Origin: RUG13615 sp040307715
GTDB taxonomy: Bacteria > Bacillota > Clostridia > Peptostreptococcales > Anaerovoracaceae
NCBI GenBank assembly: GCA_040307715.1
Contig: JAWRJC010000055.1
Coordinates: 1-6,760 of the forward strand
DNA: 6,760 bases
Reading direction: 5' to 3'
The notes beneath the pieces are model-generated. The model did not search any database. It saw only the letters and a list, made by a program, of their open reading frames with translations, and was not told the origin of the DNA. Position 1 is the first letter of the stretch. Every line of letters starts with the position of its first letter. The position numbers were made by a program, and so were the translations under genes. Positions 1-6,401 of the stretch are shown here, one piece after another.

Positions 1-540
1 GTTCACGACCTGGTAGCCGCACATGGTGCAGCTCGCCGGGTTGGTGCCGTGCGCTGTGTCCGGAACGATGATCTTGCAGCGTTTCTCATCACCGCGGGAA
101 CGGTGATATGCCTGGATCAGCTGCAAGCCGGTGAATTCGCCGTGGGCGCCTGCCGCCGGCTGGAAAGTCACCGCATCCATGCCGGTGATCTCGAGCAGGT
201 ACTTCTCCAGCGTCTTGTACATCCCGGCAACACCCTGCATCGTCCCTTCGGGCTGCAGGGGGTGGATGTCCGTGAAGCCGCGCAGGGAAGCCGCTTCTTC
301 GTTCACCTTCGGATTGTATTTCATCGTGCAGGAGCCGAGCGGGTACATCCCGTTGCTCACACCGAACGCCTGCTTGGCAAGTTCGGTGTAATGCTGTGCG
401 ATCTCGACTTCATTGACTTCCGGCAGTGCCGGGGCTTTTTCTCTTAAGAACCGTTCTTCGACCTGTACCGGTGCGAATGCGTTCTTCGGCAGGAGGTCGC
501 TGTGTCTGCCTTCGCCGCCTCTTTCAAAGATCAGCTTCAT
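1..540 (-). CDS. gcvPB: Glycine dehydrogenase (decarboxylating) subunit 2, GcvPB, N-terminal 180 residues (runs off left edge)
   Basis: This is the C-terminal-half subunit of a split glycine cleavage P-protein. With GcvPA it forms the PLP enzyme that decarboxylates glycine and passes the aminomethyl group to lipoyl-GcvH. Translating back from 540 gives an open frame of exactly 180 codons with no stop. Family motifs seen are YPLGSCTMKYNPK (66-78), GAHGEFTG (131-138) and DTAHGTNPAS (161-170). The full family is about 480-500 residues, so roughly 300 are missing, including the PLP lysine, which lies further along in this subunit. The start is the ATG at 540-538. It overlaps the gcvPA stop as ATGA, with a purine-rich AAGGGGGTG at 556-548 as ribosome binding site, so translation is probably coupled to gcvPA. 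It is the last visible gene of the operon. The call is firm; only the end is unseen. Confidence 0.97.
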   Translation of the reverse strand, partial: MKLIFERGGEGRHSDLLPKNAFAPVQVEERFLREKAPALPEVNEVEIAQHYTELAKQAFGVSNGMYPLGSCTMKYNPKVNEEAASLRGFTDIHPLQPEGTMQGVAGMYKTLEKYLLEITGMDAVTFQPAAGAHGEFTGLQLIQAYHRSRGDEKRCKIIVPDTAHGTNPASCTMCGYQVVN

Positions 541-1877
541 TTCGCAGCACCCCCTTCCATCAGTTCTTTCACAATGCCGGCTGCGCGTGCCACTTCTTCC
601 GGTGTGTTGACCTCGGTCGCGCACCAGAGCATCCGCCGGTCATCGAGTGGCAGACCGGGCAGGATGCCTTTTTCAAGCATTGCCTTCTCGATCTCCTTCG
701 CCGGGATCTTCGATGTGGTGACGAATTCGTTGAAGAAATCGCCGCCTGTCTCATCTTCCATGCCGGCTGCAAGGAGCGCGTCATGCAGCGCATGGGCTGC
801 TGACACGGAATTCTCCGCCGCCTGCGCCATGCCGTCCGCTCCCATCGCAGCCATGTAGACCGATGCGGTCAGCGCGCAGAGCGCTTCGTTCGAACAGATG
901 TTGGAACTCGCCTTCTCACGGCGGATGTGCTGTTCTCTTGCCTGCAGTGTCAGAACATAGGCGCGGTTGCCGTCGTGGTCGGTCGTCTCACCGACGATAC
1001 GGCCGGGCAGTTTTCTCATCATGTCTTCCTTTGCCGCGAGGAATCCGATGTACGGACCGCCTGCGCCGAGCGGCAGACCGAGCTGCTGCCCTTCCCCGAC
1101 CGCTGCGTCCGCCCCGTACTCTCCGGGGCTCTTCAGCACTGCCAGCGAGATCGGATCGCACGCCATGATGAATTTTGCGCCCGCGTCGTGGACGACTTTT
1201 TCGGCGACCGCCGGTTCCTCGAACCGTCCGAAGAAGTTCGGCTGCTGGAGCAGGAAGCAGGCCGCTTCCTTATCTTCCGCGAGCATCTTCTCGAGCGCTT
1301 CGAAGTCGGTCGTGTTGTCACTCGCCGCCGGTACGGTCTCCACTTTCACGCCGGCTGCTGTCGCATAGGTCTGGATGACCTGCCGCATGCGCGGGTTGAC
1401 CGCTTCGGAGACGTAGATGTTCTTATGTTTTCTGTCCCGGCACATCATGACCGCTTCCGCCGCCGCCGAAGCACCGTCGTACATCGACGCGTTCGAGACA
1501 TCCATGCCGGTCAGTTCGCAGATCATCGTCTGGTACTCGAAGATCGACTGCAGGATGCCCTGGCTCATCTCCGGCTGGTACGGCGTGTAGGCTGTCTTGA
1601 ATTCATCCTTGGCGGTGACGTTCTTCACGATCGCCGGGATGTAACGGCGGTATGCGCCTGCCCCTCTGAAGCAGGTGCGGAAGACCTGGTTCTGATCCGC
1701 CATGTCTTCGAGGAGAGTGATGACTTCTGCCTCGCTCTTCCCTTCCGGAATGTTGAGCGGACTTGTGAGCCGCACCTTTTCCGGCAGCCCGTTGAACAGA
1801 TCGGACGGCTTTTCGACGCCGAGCGCCTTGCACATCTCCTTCTGTTCCCGGGCGGTATTCACAATATAATCGCCCAT
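537..1877 (-). CDS. gcvPA: Glycine dehydrogenase (decarboxylating) subunit 1, GcvPA
   Basis: This is the N-terminal-half subunit of the split P-protein, partner of GcvPB in glycine decarboxylation in the cytoplasm. At 446 residues it matches the usual length of about 440-450. Recognisable blocks in order are TPYQPEMSQG (98-107), SMYDGASA (131-138), QQPNFFG (211-217), the glycine-rich GEGQQLGLPLGAGGPYIG (261-278), GRIVGET (292-298) and LQAREQHIRREKASSNICSN (311-330). As expected for this subunit it has a PLP-transferase fold but no cofactor lysine motif. The ATG at 1877-1875 has AAGGAG at 1889-1884, directly after the gcvH stop and only 12 nt from it. The stop codon is inside the ATGA overlap with gcvPB. 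No truncation or frameshift is visible. Confidence 0.98.
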   Translation of the reverse strand: MGDYIVNTAREQKEMCKALGVEKPSDLFNGLPEKVRLTSPLNIPEGKSEAEVITLLEDMADQNQVFRTCFRGAGAYRRYIPAIVKNVTAKDEFKTAYTPYQPEMSQGILQSIFEYQTMICELTGMDVSNASMYDGASAAAEAVMMCRDRKHKNIYVSEAVNPRMRQVIQTYATAAGVKVETVPAASDNTTDFEALEKMLAEDKEAACFLLQQPNFFGRFEEPAVAEKVVHDAGAKFIMACDPISLAVLKSPGEYGADAAVGEGQQLGLPLGAGGPYIGFLAAKEDMMRKLPGRIVGETTDHDGNRAYVLTLQAREQHIRREKASSNICSNEALCALTASVYMAAMGADGMAQAAENSVSAAHALHDALLAAGMEDETGGDFFNEFVTTSKIPAKEIEKAMLEKGILPGLPLDDRRMLWCATEVNTPEEVARAAGIVKELMEGGAAK

Positions 1878-1889
1878 TGTCAGCTCCTT

Positions 1890-2267
1890 TTATTTTTCCG
1901 ATTCGATGAAGGATTCGTATTCTTCCGCGCTCATCAGCTCGTCCGATTCCTCGGAAACTTCCACCTTGGCGAGCCAGGCTTCATACGGCGCTTCATTGAT
2001 CTTCTCCGGCGCGTCCAGCAGTTCTTCATTGATCTCGGTGACCGTGCCGCCGACCGGGGTATTGATATCCGAAACCGCCTTGACGGACTCGACGTCCGCA
2101 AAGACATCATCCGCACCGAATTCATCGCCGACTTCCGGCAGATTGATGAAAACGATGTCGCCCAGTTCATCCTGTGCGAAATCGGTCAGGCCGATGACCG
2201 CAATGCCGTCCTCTACCTTGACCCATTCATGTGTTTTGGCATACTTCAGTTCTTTCGGGAAATTCAT
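1890..2267 (-). CDS. gcvH: Glycine cleavage system H protein (lipoyl carrier), GcvH
   Basis: This is a small lipoylated carrier that shuttles the aminomethyl intermediate from P-protein to T-protein and is reoxidised by lipoamide dehydrogenase. Its 125 residues are the normal family length. The opening KTHEWV (11-16), GLTDFAQDELGD (26-37) and the lipoyl hairpin ESVKAVSD (60-67) are diagnostic; Lys63 is the predicted lipoylation site. Downstream, INEELLDAPEKINEAPY (79-95) is the usual H-protein signature. The C-terminus is strongly acidic, as is common in the family. The ATG at 2267 has a near-perfect ACCTCCTT complement (AAGGAGGT) at 2281-2274, six bases away. The gene sits 49 nt after serA and 12 nt before gcvPA. 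No lipoylation enzyme lies in the window. Confidence 0.98.
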   Translation of the reverse strand: MNFPKELKYAKTHEWVKVEDGIAVIGLTDFAQDELGDIVFINLPEVGDEFGADDVFADVESVKAVSDINTPVGGTVTEINEELLDAPEKINEAPYEAWLAKVEVSEESDELMSAEEYESFIESEK

Positions 2268-2316
2268 GGTTATACCTCCTTCATATGATACTTGGTTATG
2301 TTCGCACAGGCTATTC

Positions 2317-3465
2317 TCAGAGCACGCGTGCCAGGATCATGCCGTCCGGCAGCGCTTCGAGCAGGGCCTGCTCATCCACTGGTTTGGAAATGTCTGCAAG
2401 GTATACCGCCTTGCCTTTTCCTTCGGCTTCGGTCTCTTCCGCGATCGTGACGCCGGCTGCCGCAGCCGCCTCATGCGCCTGCTCCTTAAGCGGCGCACCA
2501 GCCTGCCCCAGCAGGCACAGCCGCGCCATCCCCGCAGGGATGTCCCCCAGGCTGACCGCAGGGAAATTGACACTGTTGGCGATATTGCCCTTTTCCAGGT
2601 ATTCGCGCACCTCCGATGCGGCCATCGCCGCGCAGCGCTCTTCAGACTCTTCGGTCGAAGCGCCAAGATGCGGGATCACCACCACATGATACCGGCCGAC
2701 AAGCTTGTCGTTCGGGAAGTCGGTGATGTATCTGGCCACTTTCCTGTCCTCGACCGCCATGAGCATCGCTTCGTCGTCGACGATGTCCGCGCGGGCGAAA
2801 TTGAGAAAGACCACACCGTCCTTCATCTTCGCGATCTTCTCTGCACCAATCAGTCCCTTGTTGTCGCCGCCGCCCGGGATATGGATGGAAAGGTAGTCGG
2901 ACTCAGCCAGCACTTTATCCATATCATAGACCATTGTCACGTCCGGGGAAAGTCCGGGAACTTCGCGCGGTGTTCTGACATAGGCGGTCACGTCCATCCC
3001 GAGCGCCGCCGCCTTGTTGGCGACCAGCAGACCGACATGGCCGAGACCGATGACGCCCATCTTCTTCCCGCTGATCTCATGCCCGGCGAACTGACTCTTT
3101 CCCTTCTCGACCGCTTTGGCAACATCACTGTCCAGCGTATTTGCCCAGGCGGTCCCCTCCGGGATGTTGCGGGCCGCTTCGAACATGGCGCCGATCACGA
3201 GTTCCGCGACGGAGTTCGCATTGGCGCCCGGCGCGTTGAAGACCACGATGCCTTCTTCGGCGCAGCGGTCCACAGGGATGTTGTTCGTCCCCGAACCGGC
3301 TCTGCCGATCGCCAGCAGTTCATCCTCGAACTCCATATCGTTCATCTTGAAACTACGGACGATGATCGCTTCCGCCCGCTCCAGGCTTTCGGAGATCTCA
3401 TACTCCTCTCCCAATTCCGCCAGACCGACAGGTGAGATCTTATTCAGGGTCGCTACTTTGTACAT
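2317..3465 (-). CDS. serA: SerA-like D-3-phosphoglycerate dehydrogenase (D-2-hydroxyacid dehydrogenase) with C-terminal ACT-like region
   Basis: This is a D-isomer 2-hydroxyacid dehydrogenase of 382 residues. By family it would oxidise 3-phosphoglycerate to 3-phosphohydroxypyruvate in serine synthesis. Visible features are the N-terminal substrate domain with RAGSGTNNIPVD (55-66), FNAPGANANSVAEL (76-89), the Rossmann motif GLGHVG (140-145), catalytic Arg225 in NFARADIVDDEA, TDFPND (248-253) in the catalytic-acid region and His266 in IPHLGASTEES. Residues from about 310 to the end show a beta-alpha-beta-beta-alpha-beta pattern like an ACT domain, ending ILARVL. Oddities: the NAD-specificity Asp after beta-2 is replaced by Val163 followed by Arg164, which hints at NADP use. 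The serine-binding His/Asn-Pro-Gly loop of ACT domains reads GQAGAP (320-325). The catalytic acid aligns with Asp rather than Glu. AAGGAGGT at 3481-3474 supports the ATG. A related role, hydroxypyruvate or glyoxylate reduction, cannot be excluded. Confidence 0.85.
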   Translation of the reverse strand: MYKVATLNKISPVGLAELGEEYEISESLERAEAIIVRSFKMNDMEFEDELLAIGRAGSGTNNIPVDRCAEEGIVVFNAPGANANSVAELVIGAMFEAARNIPEGTAWANTLDSDVAKAVEKGKSQFAGHEISGKKMGVIGLGHVGLLVANKAAALGMDVTAYVRTPREVPGLSPDVTMVYDMDKVLAESDYLSIHIPGGGDNKGLIGAEKIAKMKDGVVFLNFARADIVDDEAMLMAVEDRKVARYITDFPNDKLVGRYHVVVIPHLGASTEESEERCAAMAASEVREYLEKGNIANSVNFPAVSLGDIPAGMARLCLLGQAGAPLKEQAHEAAAAAGVTIAEETEAEGKGKAVYLADISKPVDEQALLEALPDGMILARVL

Positions 3466-3507
3466 GTTGATCTACCTCCTTCAACCGGTTACCCGGATCG
3501 ATGTGAC

Positions 3508-6165
3508 TTAAAGTCCTGTCTTCTTTGCGAACGCGTCCATGACACCAGTCATGTCCGCATCCTTGAAGCAGTATTGCATCTCGAGGTGCTGTGCGCGCAG
3601 CTTTCTGACCTCTTCGGAGACATCCGTCCCATCCTTGATGCAGGCCGCCATGAGATCCGCGAGTTTCGCAAAATCATCTGCCGTGAAGCCAAACCGGGTC
3701 ATCTCGGAAACGCCCAGCCGCAGTGCGCCGGACGCGGTGAAGCCTTCTTCTTCAGGTGTTGCCTGGTAGTTGCAGATGATGTTGTTCTGCTCGAGGCGTT
3801 CCGCCACTTCAGGGCCTTCGCCGTAGCCGACACTGACGATGACCTGATGGGTCTTCGTGTAGCCCTTCGCCGGGTCGCCCTGTACATCCAGACCGGCTGC
3901 TTTGAGTGCTTTGGCGAATGCCTGCGCGTTTGCGATGACTGCACTCTGGTAAGCGTCCTTATACTGATTCATTTCGTATGCCGCCATCAGGAGCGCGAGC
4001 TGTGTGCCGAGATGATGGTTGCTCGTGCTGCCCGGGAACGCGCGGGACTGTACAGTCTCCCACAGTTCATATCTGTTGTCGTCCTTGTCCCAGTTGCCGG
4101 CGACGACGCCGCGCTGCGGTCCGAAGAACGTCTTGTGGGTGGAGCCGGTGACGAAGTCCGCGCCGTCCTCGAACGGTTTCTGGAAGTGGTCGCCGACCAG
4201 ACCGAGGACGTGTGCCATATCGTACATAATGATGGTATCGCGGCCCGTCGCGTCGAGGTACTGCCGGATCTCTTTGACCGGTTCCGGATAGAGCACCATG
4301 CTCTTGCCGAAGATGATGAGTTCCGGATCGTATTCCTCGATGACCTTTTTGGTCTCTTCGACATCGATCGCGTACGGATCATCCTCGCACACCGGGAAGT
4401 TGACCAGTGCGCGCTTCTCGGTGACCGGGTCGATCGCCGCAAAGTCCTTCAGTGCGCCCATCGGCTGCGCCGAGAGGTGGCCGCCCTTGATGATGTGGTT
4501 GTTCAGGATGTAACCGAGGCGTTTGGGCTCGATCTTGCGGTCGAGGCGGTTTTTGTAATCGACCAATGCGGAGTATACGCACGTGTTCGCCATCTGACCG
4601 CTCGTGACCCTCGTCTCGACCTCCTTGCAGCCAAAGTATTCTTTCATTTCCGCCATCAGGGCTTCCTCAACTCTGCTGATGAACTTGGTGCCCTGATAAT
4701 AGAAAACTTCCTCGTCGTAGAATGCCGCCGTCTTGCGGTGTTCCGCGTAACGGAACGACGGATCGGAGCATTCGAGCAGCCGGACCGCACGGGACGCGCT
4801 CATCTCGGACGGGATGAGGTTGACGCATTCCTGCTGTCTCCAGATGTGGTTGTCCAGCGCTTCCTTGAAAAGGCTGCGGGCTGCCGTGCCCTTGTCTGCC
4901 GCAGGTGCCTGTGCTTCCTCGTCCTCGTGCTCGTAGAGCAGGACACGGGTGTACGGCGGCGCATCGTTCTTCATGTGGCACTCCGGAATCGCTGCGGCAA
5001 GTTTTCTGCCGCGGATATCGACTTCGACCTGATCGTCGGTCTCCACATCACTGTCCACATAGCAGAAGCCGATGCTTCTCTTCTGGCTCTCTTCCGTGAC
5101 CTTCTGGAAGAGCGCTTCGCCGTCCATCAACGAATACGGGACCATCGTACCGCTCGTGACGTAACCGACTTCTTTACCGTCCTTCAGAACGGGGCAGCCG
5201 GCGCGTAGGACGCCTTTGTCCAGCAGCACGATCGGCTGGATCCTCTTCGGCAGTGCCTCCATGTCGGAATAGTCGAAGTCATTGATGCGCAGGAACGCCG
5301 CCTTCTGTGCTGCCAGCGCTTCTCTGCCGATGTAATCGCCTTTCTGCGGGGCAAAGCTGACCGCGAACTTGGCGAGCGGGACGGCGTAGATCGGCATCTT
5401 GTTGCCGTCCTTGTCGCGGCCCATCTCATGACCGTGCAGCGGCATGCCCGCTTCGAGTCTTGTTGTGTCGCGGGCGCCGAGACCTGCCGGCAGCGCGCCT
5501 TTTTCGATCAGCATATCCCAGACCTTGCCGCAGACCGCCGTCGGGACGTAGATCTCATAACCGATCGGCTCGCCGGTATAGCCGGTCTTCGCGATGTAGA
5601 CCGGTGCGTCATCGAGCGCGGGGATCGTCGCGATGTTCAGATAGTTTTTGATCGGTTCCGTCGGCTGTTTGCCGCCGATCAGATCGCGCAGGATGTCCTT
5701 TGAAGTCGGTCCCTGGACCGCGATCGCCGCCCAGTCTTTGGTGACGTTCTCGATGGTGACGTCGTAGGGTTCCTTTTCCTTCATCAGGTGTTCCAGATCC
5801 AGATCTGTATTCGCCGCGTTGGCGATGACGACATACTTGTCCTCGACAAATCTATAGATGTACAGATCGTCGATGCCGCAGCCGTCTTCATCAGGCAGGA
5901 TGGAATACTGCGCCATCCCGACATCCAGTGCGTCGACGTTGCTGGTGACGACGTGCTGCAGGAACGCCTTACGGTCGGGACCGCTGACGATCAGACGGCC
6001 CATATGGGAAACGTCGAATAAACTGCAGTAACGCCGCGTATAGAGATGCTCTGCAATGATGCCGGACGGGTACTGGATCGGCATTTCCCATCCGCCGAAG
6101 TCGACCATCTTGGCCCCTGCTGCCACATGGCGGTCATACAGCTGTGTCCGTTTCAATTCTTCCAT
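3508..6165 (-). CDS. gcvT-glyA: Bifunctional fusion: aminomethyltransferase (T-protein, GcvT) - serine hydroxymethyltransferase (SHMT)
   Basis: One uninterrupted 885-codon frame encodes two folate enzymes. Residues 1 to about 410 are GcvT: KMVDFGGWEMPIQY (19-32), FDVSHMG (50-56), IDDLYIYR with the catalytic-type Asp (98-105), TGYTGE (194-199) and GLGARDTTRLEAGMPLHGHE (228-247). A linker rich in Glu, Ala and Pro (about 412-428) leads to SHMT (about 429-885). SHMT motifs are NLIPSE (449-454), YAE (473-475), TSGQMAN (521-527), the PLP-stacking His563 in GGHLS, YDMAHVLGL (Asp649, His652), PLP Lys678 in GSTHKTFFGP and the carboxylate-binding type Arg816 in ALRLG. All key residues are present in both halves, so both are probably active. 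The start at 6165 has AAGGAG at 6178-6173 and gives the typical T-protein N-terminus; the frame stays open upstream only through the riboswitch. GcvT makes methylene-THF, which SHMT uses with glycine to give serine. GcvT is about 45 residues longer than usual. Confidence 0.95.
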   Translation of the reverse strand: MEELKRTQLYDRHVAAGAKMVDFGGWEMPIQYPSGIIAEHLYTRRYCSLFDVSHMGRLIVSGPDRKAFLQHVVTSNVDALDVGMAQYSILPDEDGCGIDDLYIYRFVEDKYVVIANAANTDLDLEHLMKEKEPYDVTIENVTKDWAAIAVQGPTSKDILRDLIGGKQPTEPIKNYLNIATIPALDDAPVYIAKTGYTGEPIGYEIYVPTAVCGKVWDMLIEKGALPAGLGARDTTRLEAGMPLHGHEMGRDKDGNKMPIYAVPLAKFAVSFAPQKGDYIGREALAAQKAAFLRINDFDYSDMEALPKRIQPIVLLDKGVLRAGCPVLKDGKEVGYVTSGTMVPYSLMDGEALFQKVTEESQKRSIGFCYVDSDVETDDQVEVDIRGRKLAAAIPECHMKNDAPPYTRVLLYEHEDEEAQAPAADKGTAARSLFKEALDNHIWRQQECVNLIPSEMSASRAVRLLECSDPSFRYAEHRKTAAFYDEEVFYYQGTKFISRVEEALMAEMKEYFGCKEVETRVTSGQMANTCVYSALVDYKNRLDRKIEPKRLGYILNNHIIKGGHLSAQPMGALKDFAAIDPVTEKRALVNFPVCEDDPYAIDVEETKKVIEEYDPELIIFGKSMVLYPEPVKEIRQYLDATGRDTIIMYDMAHVLGLVGDHFQKPFEDGADFVTGSTHKTFFGPQRGVVAGNWDKDDNRYELWETVQSRAFPGSTSNHHLGTQLALLMAAYEMNQYKDAYQSAVIANAQAFAKALKAAGLDVQGDPAKGYTKTHQVIVSVGYGEGPEVAERLEQNNIICNYQATPEEEGFTASGALRLGVSEMTRFGFTADDFAKLADLMAACIKDGTDVSEEVRKLRAQHLEMQYCFKDADMTGVMDAFAKKTGL

Positions 6166-6172
6166 ACTTGTT

Positions 6173-6178
6173 CTCCTT
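6173..6178 (-). promoter_or_regulatory. Shine-Dalgarno site that sets the start of the gcvT-SHMT fusion
   Basis: AAGGAG (complement of 6173-6178, inside GGAAGGAGAA) lies seven bases before the ATG at 6165-6163. The same frame is open upstream to 6378, but that part is translated riboswitch and attenuator RNA and does not resemble T-protein. This site, together with the MEELKRTQLYDRH N-terminus, therefore fixes the start. It lies after the attenuator, so it is only transcribed on read-through. Confidence 0.9.
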
Positions 6179-6189
6179 CCTGTCAAATG

Positions 6190-6234
6190 AAAAACAGAGC
6201 GCAAACCAACCCTATCAAGGTTGATGCGCTCTGT
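6190..6234 (-). terminator. Riboswitch-controlled intrinsic terminator (attenuator) before gcvT-SHMT
   Basis: On the minus-strand RNA, ACAGAGCGC (6234-6226) pairs perfectly with GCGCUCUGU (6202-6194). An inner AACC/GGUU helix (6222-6219 with 6211-6208) closes a seven-base loop, and a run of five U residues (6194-6190) follows. The 5' arm contains the CAGAG (6233-6229) that also closes P1 of glycine aptamer 2, so terminator and ligand-bound aptamer exclude each other. Glycine binding should favour read-through. The U tract is short, so leakiness is possible. Confidence 0.9.
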
Positions 6235-6382
6235 CCTCGTACCTGAAAGATTTATCCTCTTCGGTGCATTGCTGCTCTCCAGAGTTTCGTCCGATCCCGG
6301 TCCTTTTGCCTGAGAGTTATCCGCATCCGTTCCCCTTCGGCGCCGCCGCGACAAGGCGGTCTCTCCCGAGGTCATCATCCGA
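6229..6382 (-). promoter_or_regulatory. Tandem glycine riboswitch (two aptamers with leader-linker kink-turn)
   Basis: The leader RNA carries two consecutive glycine aptamers. Aptamer 1 (about 6370-6296) has P1 CUCGG/CCGGG, P2 GAGAG (6365-6361)/CUCUC (6316-6312), a long GC-rich P3, and the conserved GCCGAAGGGG and CUCAGGCAAAAGGAC blocks. Aptamer 2 (6284-6229) has P1 CUCUG (6284-6280)/CAGAG (6233-6229), P2 GAGAG/CUUUC, CACCGAAG and UUUCAGGUACGAGGAC. Leader UCG (6382-6380) can pair with linker CGA (6289-6287). A GAU bulge followed by GA (6376-6375) faces GA (6291-6290), fitting a kink-turn that continues into P1. Tandem glycine riboswitches upstream of gcvT are well established as ON switches. 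The overlapping terminator agrees with that here. Confidence 0.96.
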
Positions 6383-6401
6383 TTTTTATTATGTAGTTTT
6401 C

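Noticed and set aside
2301..2312. Twelve-base match ttcgcacaggct at 2301-2312 and 6502-6513
   Set aside because: About one such match is expected by chance in a window this long. The first copy lies in the serA-gcvH gap with no hairpin, the second in a terminator loop.
927..5208. Very long plus-strand open frames (927-2288, 1906-3435, 3574-5208)
   Set aside because: They lie antisense to gcvPA, gcvH, serA and gcvT-SHMT, whose products are unmistakable. Their translations are rich in Arg, His and Asp and show no family motif. Codon bias of the real genes explains the lack of stops.
6166..6378. N-terminal extension of the gcvT-SHMT frame by 71 codons
   Set aside because: This stretch is the riboswitch and attenuator RNA read as protein. 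The T-protein N-terminus and a good ribosome binding site begin at 6165.
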